From Sabellastarte sp. h YS-2021 (Eukaryota > Annelida > Polychaeta > Sabellida > Sabellidae), in assembly GCA_964017235.1 (NCBI GenBank), contig OZ024928.1:87477566-87541565 (forward strand): a stretch of 64,000 bases of DNA, given 5' to 3'. The translations under genes were made by a program, and so were the position numbers. Each line of letters starts with the position of its first letter. Position 1 is the first letter of the stretch. A model generated the notes under the pieces. That model saw only the letters and a list, made by a program, of their open reading frames with translations, ran no database searches and was not told the DNA's origin. Positions 41,401 through 52,900 of this stretch are shown in pieces.

Positions 41401-42904
41401 CCCACAGAACTTTTATGAAATTTACTTAAATTAAAATGCCCCACATTTCAAATACTCTATTTGTATTTTTGGGTCAAGAGTGTGAACTCTATCACTTGTT
41501 TGCAATAGGTAAAAATTGGTGAAACTGTTTCCAACTAACATTTACATTAAAATTTTTAAGTAAGGATAAAATAAAATTAATATGCAACCATTAGACTCAG
41601 TCTAGTGTCTTTAACTTACTAGAATTAGTTAAAACTTAACATACAACATGTACAGTTACACTTGATAATTCTGTTTTATGATTGTTTTTACATTTAATTA
41701 AAGTATGGAGCAAAAATGGCCAATTGATTTGGCACACAAGCTAACAGTTGGTTCCTTGTAGAACATATTTACTGGCATCATTTTCACCTCTTATTAATGC
41801 AATGAGTAATCGGGGGGGGGGGGTCATTGGTTACAGAGAGAGGGGGAGAGAGACAGAGAATTTCATTTATTTAAGTGCCACTGCACACAATGGACAAAAA
41901 ACATACAGTAGCATTTGATATACAGTAACATGCCCTTAACATCAGGGCTTATGAGGCACTGTTAACATATAAATGACATTGTAATTGAATTTGATGTTTA
42001 ATGTCTTAAAATATATTTAAATTAACAAAAACATACTTCAGTGTGAAAAGTAGGATTTAAGTTTAGATAAAATATTTGACAGCAAATTTATAAACATAGA
42101 ATAGTTTCCTTTTGCATAACAATTCCAAATTTTTTTGAGCGCAGCGGTTTCACAGTTACAAAACTGGCATTGGCAGTTATAGCTTGCAAGGCATTGCACA
42201 TTGCACCAGATGAATATGTCAAAATAATTGACAGATTTGAGAAAAACGATGGATATAATGCTGCTGAGTTCCATTCTATAACAAATGTACTAAATGATTA
42301 AGATTAGAGCTTACAATACATAGTTTGGTTCTTTCTAATTGAGAGTGCAACAAGCTGAACTGGTTTTCTTCTTCTATGTGTTTATATTTGGGATAAACAG
42401 GCACTAACAATCTTTCCACTGTGTGAAGCGCTCATAATTTCTATAAGACATATAGTAAACTGCTCTTACAGTGTCAATAAACCCACAATAGGGAAGAACA
42501 TGTCAATATTTTCCTGAAAACAAACCATTCTCGGGCCATAAACCCTTATTTCCACGTTAATGAACTTTTATGTAAATAAAATAGAATGCATAGCTTAGTG
42601 TCGATGTTTAATCAACTAAAAGGGTTCAAACTCATAAGTAAAAATATTTATTGTTAAAACTTTGGCAGCACTAATGAAAGGAATGTAATAATACATTACA
42701 ACAAGTTTATTGTCATTAAATTACTTTGGCTATCCATGTTTTCAGAGAATCCATACAGACTGTGTGACATTTCAGAGAGAGCATTGAATAAAGAGTATTG
42801 ACAGAGCTAGAAGAACATGACTAGGTGAATAGATATCCTCTCACCTTACATTTGATATAGAATATATCTGTATACAAAGGGAGTAATTATTATATTTTTA
42901 TACC
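38458..42904. other. Intergenic, AT-rich, no gene recognised
   Basis: No ORF in this stretch has a recognisable domain. About 39540-39600 has a GGGTTCAAATCC box-B-like motif, perhaps a SINE trace. A G run and GA-rich stretch lie at about 41812-41862, and a LINE-tail-like sequence may follow. The last few hundred bases before 42905 probably carry the promoter of the cGAS-like gene. Confidence 0.5.
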
Positions 42905-44242
42905 ATGGATATACACATAATGGCTCGCCCTAAATATAGGAGCATATCAGTGGCTGGACAGATTCCGACTGTGACTTCATCCACTCCTAATCTACCACCA
43001 ATTTTGGCTGAAGCATTTGAGCAACCGATGACTATAAATATGTCGCCTTTTAAAGGCAAGAAAAAACCTCCCAGAAGAGTAAGCATCAAACAACCAGAAT
43101 TGAGAAGCCAGTCTGAGGATATCAGTGACCAAAGGAAACATTATGATATATTTGATGACCATTGGCTGGTGGAATCCCCTCGCCGTATCCAGTTTGAGCG
43201 TACTATGCTGGCGCCTGAATCTCCTTTGAGTTTACAACTGGATTTCTTCTATGAGGCTGTCGTAGATATTCCTGATAGGCATATTGAAAGTGCCCACCAG
43301 AGAGTGGACAATTTCATTGAATATCTTCTGCCAAGGTTGAAGAAGCTTGGCAATAAGATAGGAATAAAAATAACGAATATCATTGGTGCAGGTAGTTTCT
43401 TTGATGATGTGCAAGTGATAAATGCAAGGGAAACAGACTTGTTTGTTGTTTTCAAAAAAGAGCGTACTCAGTTGCAAAACATCAGTTCTGGATACAAATT
43501 TGTGCCACTGAAGAGATATGTCAATAAAGATGGTGGAACACCTGATGTATTTCGATACGGAAGATCAGCAGATGGAACATATCTGTCATCTCTCACAGTC
43601 GCTCAAAACATGTTTGACTTAGTGGACAGAGCATTAAAACTACACTCATTTGCAAAAATAAAAGACTTTTGCATAGAGGATGGCGCAGCTCAGATACAAG
43701 TGGTATTAAAAGACAAATACACAATGAACCTTATACCCGCTGCACATCTAGAATCTGATGATTCTTTTCTCGTAACAAGGCCATACACCTATGATGAAAA
43801 CCCTTCATCCGATGCAATATGGAGAGTCAGTCAGTTGATAAAAGAACACAAGATCCTCTCTCAGATGGACAGAGCTGATAGAGGTATGAGAAGGAAAGCT
43901 TTCAAAACTCTTAAAGCTCTAGTCAAAGTGGAACCTACACTTGAAGGAATAACATCATACCACATCAAGACAGTTCTCCTTCATACCTTTGATACAACAG
44001 TGGACAGTGTACCAAGATGGCAGAAGGAATCCTTTGAAAGTTTGTTCTTGCTGTTACTAAGGGAGCTTAGCAAATCTCTGTCTGATAAAGTACTGCACAA
44101 CTTCTTTATTCGTGAGCATAACCTTTTTGCTAAAATGCATCATCGCATACTCGGCAGGTTAAATGCTCATGTGGCCTACTTGCTCGCGAATCAAAATGAA
44201 CTTTTACGAGTTCTGAAAAAGAGAAGCAATCAAACCTTGTAA
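42905..44242 (+). CDS. Mab-21/cGAS-like nucleotidyltransferase-fold protein
   Basis: An intronless 445-aa ORF with a good start context (ACCATGG); a second ATG lies at codon 6. Residues 1-100 are a basic, Ser/Pro-rich, probably disordered lead (KGKKKPPRR at 50-58). The nucleotidyltransferase motif is GAGSFFDDVQ (161-170) with G163-S164, then ETD at 176-178. The third metal-ligand position appears to be N275 in YTMNLIPAAH rather than Asp. The C-terminal Mab-21 helical part contains SYHIKTVLLH (351-360), a conserved W372, and NFFIREHNLFAKM (399-411). Relatives sense nucleic acid and make cyclic dinucleotides (cGAS, cGLRs) or act in development (Mab-21). With N275, catalysis is doubtful, so this may be a regulatory or scaffolding member. 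No cGAS zinc ribbon is seen. ATTAAA motifs at 44495 and 44571 could serve polyadenylation. Confidence 0.85.
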   Translation: MDIHIMARPKYRSISVAGQIPTVTSSTPNLPPILAEAFEQPMTINMSPFKGKKKPPRRVSIKQPELRSQSEDISDQRKHYDIFDDHWLVESPRRIQFERTMLAPESPLSLQLDFFYEAVVDIPDRHIESAHQRVDNFIEYLLPRLKKLGNKIGIKITNIIGAGSFFDDVQVINARETDLFVVFKKERTQLQNISSGYKFVPLKRYVNKDGGTPDVFRYGRSADGTYLSSLTVAQNMFDLVDRALKLHSFAKIKDFCIEDGAAQIQVVLKDKYTMNLIPAAHLESDDSFLVTRPYTYDENPSSDAIWRVSQLIKEHKILSQMDRADRGMRRKAFKTLKALVKVEPTLEGITSYHIKTVLLHTFDTTVDSVPRWQKESFESLFLLLLRELSKSLSDKVLHNFFIREHNLFAKMHHRILGRLNAHVAYLLANQNELLRVLKKRSNQTL

Positions 44243-44702
44243 AAAGGATGGAGTTGGCTTATTGGATAATGGTAGTATTGGTGGAGGGAAATTCTTCTTA
44301 AATGGATATTACAGCAATTTTTACAATCTGTGTCCTATGCTTGTGTTATACAAATGTATATACTGTATGTATGGAAACTTAGTAATGAACTTTTATATAG
44401 TATTTGAAGTGTAAAGTTGTAGAAATCAATTTTTGATTAATGTGTTCAGTCATCCAACAATCAATCTTTCTGATAACTATAGCATTGTTGTTAAAATTAA
44501 AATCTTATGAATATACTTTACATTTGTTACCTTCTTTGACAACATCTTTGTCACTGTCACAATGTTTTGAATTAAACATAAAGCTACTATATGGCCCACT
44601 TTTACTTATCCCTTTGTGAATTCAGCCCTTGTAACCTATAACAATTTTAATGCAAAACATTATCCAGCTTGAAGGTGTAATACCGTATACGTAATTTCGC
44701 AG
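44243..44702 (+). other. Probable 3' UTR and spacer
   Basis: AT-rich and non-coding, following the cGAS-like ORF. Variant poly-A signals (ATTAAA) are present but no AATAAA. Confidence 0.45.
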
Positions 44703-45045
44703 AAACATATAGGTGCCTCTATAATATAATGTATATGTCTTTGTGATGTGATATAGACACCTTTATGATGGCATATAGGTACCCTTGTAAATATACAAGT
44801 GGCTTTGTAATAAGACATAGGTGTCTCTATAATATAATGTATATGTCTTTGTGAGGTGATATAGACACCTTTATGGTGGCATATAGGTACCCTTGTAAAT
44901 ATACAAGTGGCTTTGTAATAACATATAGGTGCCTCTATAATATGATGTATACGTCTTTGTGATGTGATATAGACACCTTTATGATGGCATATAGGTACTC
45001 TTGTAAATATACAAGTGGCTTTGTAATAATATATAGGTGACTTTG
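44703..45045. repeat. Tandem repeat, 108-bp period, three copies
   Basis: AGGTGCCTCTATAATAT recurs at 44711, 44819, 44927 and partially at 45035, giving an exact 108-bp period with few differences. Within each unit three related sub-units (ATAGGTGCCTCTATA, ATAGACACCTTTATG, ATAGGTACCCTTGTA) suggest an older period near 36 bp. It starts 460 bp downstream of the cGAS-like ORF. Confidence 0.85.
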
Positions 45046-45872
45046 TAGAGAGAGAGAGAGTTTATTTATTATAAGTATAAATTCATACAAGTATAAATAC
45101 AGAGTCTATTATAACAGATGGAGTTGTACCCAGCCCTACATGGGCTTATATGTCACCTGTACCAACCGTAGGTATGAAGACCTATACATCACCCTAATCT
45201 TAAAATACTTTATCATACGCAAACTCATAACATTTATCTCTTTTTTCTCGTTGAAACTTGGGATATATTTAGCAATTTAAACATTATTAATTATATAAAG
45301 TACTCTTTGTAATAGCACATAACTATAATTGCAATAGTATGTAGGTTTGCAATAATATTTATGAGAGACGCCACAAGAAATAAGGTTAATTATCATCAAC
45401 ATGAAGATATGTACAGGTCTGATGCTGTTGAATATGAAACAAAGATAAAATCACTGGGGTGTATGCCTTGACATACCAGTGATAATCTGTCAGTCATCAA
45501 CTAATAGAGAAAAAACAGATGAGAGTGGTACACAGATATATTCCAAACTTTCTACCATTTTGGATTTACTTGAGCGAAACTCAAAAGATCATGCCTTTTA
45601 GTTTACATTAAATCATTCATTCTGAAAACAGTTAATACTGTAAGTCAGCCAGTAGGAGCAAATAAAATATAAAGGCCGTGATTTGGCATATGACTTAAAA
45701 AATAGCACAAACATACATTTAATCACTTTGTACTCACTTATTTTCATTGGGTTACAATCCAATTTGCCTTCACAAAAGAGATTAAGCTCTATAAAAATTC
45801 AATAAGAATTAGAATCTAACTCATTGCAAAAGCTGGAATGCAATGAAAGTTTATTGTTGTATATCTGACAGA
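45046..45872. other. Intergenic, possible LINE tail
   Basis: (GA)n followed by TTTATTTATTATAAGTATAA and TACATGGGCTTATATGTCACC near 45050-45180 could be the 3' tail of a minus-strand retroposon. Nothing else is recognised. Confidence 0.4.
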
Positions 45873-46005
45873 TGCTCGATGGCCTATAGTGGTTTCTAAT
45901 TTTGACATCTTGTTGTGTTCAGTTCCGATAAGTGGCAGTGTTGATTGCCTGTCCCAGTATGACATTGCCTCCGGAACAGGACATTTAACCCAATGTTGAC
46001 CTTTA
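45873..46005 (+). mobile_element. Decayed tRNA-derived SINE
   Basis: A GATGGCCTATAGTGGTT box A trace, a degraded middle, then CAGTGTTGATTGCCTGTCCC AGTATGA and a CCAATGTTGACCTTT tail match the other SINE copies. It is much more diverged than the copy at 37239. Confidence 0.6.
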
Positions 46006-46603
46006 ATATATGTTAAGCTTTAGAAATTTTGTTGATATTTGTTTTTACTCTCCCTACAGTGGATTCAATTAATTGCTCGGCGGTGGAACCACCTCTGTGA
46101 ATGTCCATAAAATATGTCACCTCAAAATGTTGAAAGTGTTTCACCCAAGCATTTCAAATCACTTAATGGATTTTAAACTATAATTCAGTTCTTGATTAAG
46201 ACCAACTTAGTTTAGGGATTAAGAACTACAGACGTATGATACATTGTACTTTTTTCCTGGGCATTTAAATTATTATATAATATATTGAAACTGCAGTTAC
46301 CCTGGTAGTTCCTGGACTATATATGGATAGATTCATTCATTGGTTTGCAACATTATATGTGAAGGAGAAACTAAAGCCAAAATTCGACCTTTGGAGCTTT
46401 GTAGAAAATACTATTGATTGTGTATAGCTTTTCATTGATAAATTCTTAAACTAGTTTTCTATGTTAGCTTCCTACTGTGTGTTTTGGCGACAACTTTTTG
46501 GGATGGATTCTTATAAGGCTAGACACAAAGCAACACTATGTTATTAATAAACAGGGTTCTCATACACTGTTTTCCTTATAAGTCAGCATACAACTGATTA
46601 GAC

Positions 46604-46745
46604 CCCATCCACACTCTAGGTGGTATAACCCACAGTTATAGGCGTTGGGAGAAAAGCCCCTGGCCTTCAAATACTCCAAGGTTCATTTGAGGTGGTTCCA
46701 CCGCCGATTAAAGCCTCTAACCGCAGGATGTACTGCCAGGGATAA
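46604..46745. mobile_element. MITE-like fragment related to 25202-25722
   Basis: Shares ACCCC..CACACT, GGTATAACCCACAGTTA, GGCGTTGGG and AAAGCCCCTG segments with the element at 25.2-25.7 kb, in partial form. A (TA)n run follows at about 46832-46850. Confidence 0.5.
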
Positions 46746-47052
46746 TCGGGCATTAGGCTGTACACTGAATTTGTGAATCAAAATTTTGTTTTGGTATACA
46801 CCAAATTTTTTGATCAGAAGAATATACATGGTAATATATATATATATATACAGCAAACAAGATAAATGATAAATAGAAAGCTCATAGAAAGCAGACACCC
46901 ACCAGGACTGAGCACACTGGATGAAGCTTACCGTCCCTTACATCTTGTATTTAAAAAATCGTAAAAGTGGTGACACAAGTAAATTTGAAGAAGGGTCCCA
47001 AAGACAACAAAAATATCACAGCAAACAATTCATTGTATCCATTTATTTATGA
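46746..47052. other. Intergenic, no gene
   Basis: Contains the (TA)n run. No other signal. Confidence 0.4.
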
Positions 47053-47151
47053 TTTAAAACACTGCACAGCCCCCAGCTCCCAAGACAAGAAATAACACAA
47101 TAAATGGGTTTTATATTTATATTTCTACTTCTTTTGACATATGCACATTTA
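47053..47151. repeat. Direct-repeat pair, left copy
   Basis: TTTAAAACACTGCACAG (X) is followed by a 74-bp segment (Y, 47078-47151, starting TCCCAAGACAAGAAATAAC). Y recurs with no difference seen at 48794-48867, but there X follows Y instead of preceding it. The swapped order resembles a recombination product or a remnant of split direct repeats. Confidence 0.75.
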
Positions 47152-48793
47152 GTTTTTAATATATTTGTAATACTAGAAGATCTGGCATTGGAAAGAACTT
47201 AATCATGAGATTGACCTCCAGACTAAGGTCAAGGTCTAAAAACTGACCTAATCACATGACCTTGGAGGACATAGAAACATAACATAATCAATACACAAGG
47301 TGAAAGGTCAGAGTTTGTCGACCTTGAAATGACCTTCACGTTAGTGAAGGTGAAAACAATACCGTACTGATGAAGCCAGAAGTTACTGTTGTTCCCAGGT
47401 CATAGTGGAGGAAAGGTGTGTTGCACACACGTAAACCAGTGATCAAAATATGACTATGAATTATATGTACATGGATGGTGATAATATAAACTGGATTATT
47501 AAGTATATAATTATATAATTTTTGAGATGAAGAGTTCACCCAACCAGTGAGGAAAATTTATTAAAAATTATGTGGATGAACCATAGTGATTCGAAGAAAA
47601 TTAGAAAATTGTTAGTGTAGAATTGTATGATTTTAGATCAAACTTGAGCCATGAGAGGAAAGGCAGTTTACAGCCAGGGAAGCTCTAAGATGTAAACCAG
47701 ATGATGAGAAAGACAGAGAAACAACAGGATTACTAAAGATATTAAGGCCTGCAATTCATCTAACTTAAAAAATATGACCCTTACGTGACCAAGTAATACG
47801 GCCCCTTACCTTAACAGAAAGAACTCAAGAATTACATTAACTTGGTGGCCACAATAGTGCATATGTATAAACAAAATAAGATAATATACAAAGAAACGTA
47901 AAATGGAATTATATAAAGTACTAAAATGTTAGATAAATATAATGTTTGAAAGTGTACTATAATGGGACATTATCACAATAATATTAGTGCAGAAGCAATA
48001 CATAATGTCATAAGGCACACTTCACATTGATTTGTTAGGATAAAGACAAGTTACAAACTAAATGTAAATAAAATCAAATAGATAAAAGCATTATAACATA
48101 GTAAATGATAAAAGTATGTTGTGTTTTGGAGAGAAAAAAATGAGGCGAAATACATACACAGTTAGTTAAGTTACAAATGGCTAGTATAGAAGTAGCCGAA
48201 AAAACTGGAGGGAAGAAGTAATGCAAAGCAAACCTGTAATAACCAGTTGCCATAGACTACAGTTACTAATGAATAGAGTGCAATGAATGCAATGAGCATA
48301 ATAACACAATTACTATTGAAAACAAAGCAATAAGTTCATCATATAAATATTACACCACATTGCAGGACATGACAGCTGAACCCAGAAGAGATATGCCACT
48401 ATATTGTGTCCATTATGAGGCTCCAGTCGGGCAGCAGCCCAATAGGGCTAGATCTTGGCCCTTGAGTGAGCAAGCAATGTGAGTGTGGCAATCTACATCA
48501 GCTATGACAAAAAATGGCAATCTGAAAAACAAGATATGGCAGTAATATGTTCTAACAACAATAATGGAATATAATCAGCTCTAGGGAGGGTTGGGTGGGT
48601 GAACTCTGCAGTGTGACCCCGTTCACTTCCAAAATTCAAATAACAGAGCATGAAAATCTGCTACAAGGTGACCACTTGACCACCAATGAAATGCGAGGTC
48701 ACAACCTAGTTAATGATCAGTACTAAGACACAACTGACCGAAAATAGGACACCCCCAGGGCTGAACTTGCCGGCCCGAACAGCCCCCAGGGAA
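47152..48793. other. Sequence between the direct repeats, no gene recognised
   Basis: No RT, recombinase or other coding motif was found on either strand. Confidence 0.45.
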
Positions 48794-48881
48794 TCCCAAG
48801 ACAAGAAATAACACAATAAATGGGTTTTATATTTATATTTCTACTTCTTTTGACATATGCACATTTAAAAACACTGCACAG
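48794..48881. repeat. Direct-repeat pair, right copy
   Basis: Y (48794-48867) is identical on reading to 47078-47151 and is followed at once by X (TTTAAAAACACTGCACAG). A GCCCCCAG motif precedes both copies of Y. Confidence 0.75.
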
Positions 48882-49800
48882 AGAAATAAACATGCAACGT
48901 AAACAGACGGCTTTACAACCCAGTTCCACTGTGGAGAGTTTACCCCTGAACTGTCCTGACAATGCATTAGGGAGTTTCAGTTGGAAGTGTAAATGCAACA
49001 CTCGTAAATGGCTGCCCCACTTGTCAAACAAGTTTAAAACCCTAGTGAGGGAGTATTTCTTTTGTGAGGAGTCATAACCAATCTTGTCAGTCACAACTTA
49101 GCCATGATTTTACTTTTCTTTACAGTCCTTCAATTTATAATATTCACTTGGAGCTATGCTCTACCTTTCATCCTCCTTCAACTTAAGTGTTCACTCTAGG
49201 CAATACTCTACATTTTCTTTATGGTCCTTCAACTTATAGCGTTTTCTCTGAGGTATGTTGCACTTTTTTATAGTCCTTCAAGGTGTAGTCACTCTGAACT
49301 GTGTTCTATCTCTTCTGTGTGATCCTTTAACTTATATTGTTTACATTTTTCACGATACGACTGGTGTTTCTATAAAAGATAGATAAGTTATCTCGTCATC
49401 AGAGAAGTTAAGTCTTATATCTGAATAATCTTCTCTTCTTTCTAGTTATAATCAGGAAATAGTGTTACTTGACTTTACTGCAATATTTGAGTGCTTATAA
49501 TAACGAGTGTGGTATTAAGTCACTTGGTTCTTATTTCTGGATGCCTTTTAGTTCTATCCCAGCTTGCAGCGACAAGTGGAATGGCCTGTCCTGATATTAC
49601 TATACCTATCGCAAGGAATGGAATCTCAAACTTTTACCTTTTTTGTACTTTACCCATATAATGTTTTAGCATTGCTATTTAGACACCACAGGATAGTGCA
49701 AGTTTTTTCTTTTATTCTCCTCAAAATACTGTTTTGTTGATATGACCCAGTTTCAAGCAGTCTCTTCTTAACAGCTGTGACTTTGTGCTTCTTCTAAGAA
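48882..49800. other. Intergenic / 3' flank of B4GALT copy B
   Basis: No gene is called. The overlapping ORFs of both strands at about 48723-49094 lack motifs. About 49540-49635 may be a much-decayed SINE (ATGCCTTTTAG, GCGACAAGTGG, CCTGTCCTGATATTA). Confidence 0.4.
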
Positions 49801-49996
49801 TCAGCAAGTAATATGCTCATATTCTGCAGATTTTGCTTCAAAGTATGTTCTAGACTCATCTAGCGTGAATGGTCCGCGGAGCCACACATAAATATGGGTA
49901 AGAATGTCTTTAGAAATGCTGCAGACGAGTGTGTAGTTGACACTGTTTAATCCATTATATGAAGAATATTTCCAGTGTTTACTTGAACCAAGCAGC
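49801..49996 (-). CDS. B4GALT copy B last exon
   Basis: CTATCAG acceptor, phase 2. HWKYSSYNGLNSVNYTLV aligns with HWKYSTFDGLNSVNYTLM of copy A, with Asn for the first Asp of DGLNS. LTHIYVWLRGPFTLDESRTY and a short end follow. Confidence 0.88.
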
Positions 49997-52900
49997 CTGA
50001 TAGAAATGAAAAGTAATTTAACAAGTACACCCAAACACAACTTTGAAGGCAAATTGGTCATTTCAGGAGTGAAAATTCATTTGAGAATAAGCATCAAAAC
50101 CTTGATACACATAATTTAGCCATCACCAAATGAAGTTAAAGGACAAAATTCAAAAAAGGATCCACAAAATGTCAATATTCATTGTGGTCAAAGTACAATA
50201 ATTTATCAGACAATCGTTTTTCTCACTAAACTATTTTTAACGAATTTTCTTTGTCACAAAAAAGAATTAAATTAAATTTTAACACTAAAAGAAAAAGAGT
50301 CATACAGCAATTGTGTCTCTCTCCTGTTGATTGCATTATCTACCATCAATGCAAAATTTTATTTTAATAGTTGTCTGAATTTATCTACTGTTATCAAACA
50401 GTAGCTTAATTCTGCAACTTTAATATTGATGATAGCTGAAAAGAAGTGTCTATGTTTCTTTTTCTTTCTTTTTGACTGTAAATACCAATTATCTAATATC
50501 AACGCAAATTTTATTTCAATAGTTGTCTGAATTTATCTACCATTATCAAACAGTAGCAAAATTTTGAAACTTAAATATTGATGATAGCTAAAAAGATGTG
50601 TCCATGGTTGTTTTGATGGGGATACAATTGCTTTGTAAGCAGTAAGATATCAAGCATTGCTGTACCTAGGTCTATGTCATGGTCTAACATCTTGTACCTT
50701 GCTATACTCCCATTGTATCTCTGTGTGTCCAGTTCATGCCTGACAAATCTAAAACAATTAATGAATTACTATCTCTGTTTTGTATATTGAATCTGACTTT
50801 CACTTCTGTTGCCTTGGGTTAGAATCGAACTCTCACACTGTTGCCATCAGTAAGAATCTTACTCTCATCTCTGGTGTGATAGATTAAAATCAAACTAGAA
50901 TCTAATTCCCACAACTATTACTGTGGGTCAGATTCTAATTCTCAACATTTTGACGTGAGTTGTAATTAAAAACTCCCAGCTCTGTTGTTGTGGGTTTCAA
51001 TCTTACTCTCACTTCCATTGTCATTGACTAAAATTTAACTCTCATCTCTGTTGCCATGCATTAGAACTTAATTCTTAACAACAGGTGGGAAATGCTACGA
51101 GCATGTCTAAAATTAGAAAGGCATAAAACCTGACAATTAACTTTACCTGTAATATGTATCATCATCTTCTCCACCCCATCCAAACATGATGTTAGTAAAG
51201 CCATTAATGAGATTCACTGTAAACCTGTGCAAAGCCAGACCTCCTCCAATGTATTGTTCATATGGCAGCCTTGAAAAGCAAAAACATTACTACTACTAAT
51301 CTCTGGTAAAAATTTGTATCATTATTACATTATTTCCACACACAACAAGATCACTATTTTCTGCCTGATTTCTAGCATATTAATTTGTACTGAAAAGTCT
51401 ATAGTGTCAAATTGAACACTTTTTATATTACTAGTGCAATTTCAAAATTCCAAGAGATAATAATAATAATAACAATAATAACAGAAACATTTGTACAGTG
51501 CAAAATTGATAAGGATCCTCTGATGCAATGGAATCCTAAAAAGGAGAGTCCTAAAACTGGGTAAAGTTGTACCCCAGTAAATGGCCACCAGGGAAGTTTG
51601 ACTGCGGTGGTTGTTATGCTTGTCTAAACAGGTAAATCTTGAGTTGGCTTTTAAAGCTTTAAATGGTCTGACATTAAGTGGGAGCCTGTTCCATTCCACT
51701 GGTGTGGTCGTGGCAAAACCACGCCTACCTATAGCCTTTTTTGAGACAGATTGAGGAAAGTAAGAGTCTATTTCCATGAGTCAGACTATTAGACTTGGTA
51801 TACTTTGCAACTGCAGGAAAGGATTATTATGTACAAAACATGTAGGTGTTTTTATAACTATAAGATATTATTTCATCATTAAATTGCAACAAATACAATT
51901 TTTTACCAGTTTATACTTGATACAAGTCATTTTAAAAAGTGATAAGGTAACCTAGGTAGGGTAAGCTATCATTAAAATACTCTTGTCCCAAGATATTAAA
52001 TATTTGAAAAAAATTATTCCATCTGTTAAAATTATAAAAGTACATATCATAATATTCAGAAAAAAATTGAAACTCAAAATTTAAACTTTAGATCACTTTA
52101 TCCAAATCTTTTCAAAATGTTACAATAATATCCCAGTAAACAGTTTTAGGTTTTGCAAACGTTTGATAGGAAACTTTTGGCAAAGGTTAAAAATTATAGG
52201 TACAAAAACCATTTAAATTAGAATGTTTTCAAAACATTTTATTTATACTGTTTATTAAACGTTTCATGAGAAATGTCACAAAAATGTTACAAATGAACAT
52301 ATTAATGTTTGAATAATAATGGGGTCAGAGGTCAAATTCAATATCTAGTTAAGGCTGCTCACTAGTAAAAATATTATTTTTATGTCTAAAATTGTAAGAT
52401 GGTGGCTTAAAAATTGTGCCCCATTCAATTCTTACTTTTAGGGATTGCATGTGGGGCAATTTTTGACAAAGTCCTCTAAAATCCCCCTATTATTGCTCAC
52501 TGCCATCTTTGTATAAACATGTTTGAAGGTCAAGATTAAATAAGCATTCTGAAAATATGTGTTTAAAAATGTTTTGATAGAATGTTTTAAAAACATTTTT
52601 TAAACATTTCATGTGTACTGTTTATAAACCATTTCATGATGATTGTTTGAAAAACATTTCCAGCATAACCTTCATTTCTTCAGCTATTTTATAAATGCTT
52701 TCAGCAAATAGAATGTTTATAAAATGTTTTTAAACATTACACTGTAAACGGTTACTTGGAAACGTTTAGAAAACAATAAGATAGGGTTTAAATTGTTTTT
52801 AAAACGTTTTGCAAACATTTAAACTATTTTAAAACGTTTCTAATGTTTACTGGTATGTAAGATGGCCACACCTTCCAGACTGTGCACCAGAGAAATTTTG

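Noticed and set aside
48723-49094. Overlapping ORFs on both strands as a small gene
   Set aside because: Mirror-image ORFs over a repeat copy, with no motif.
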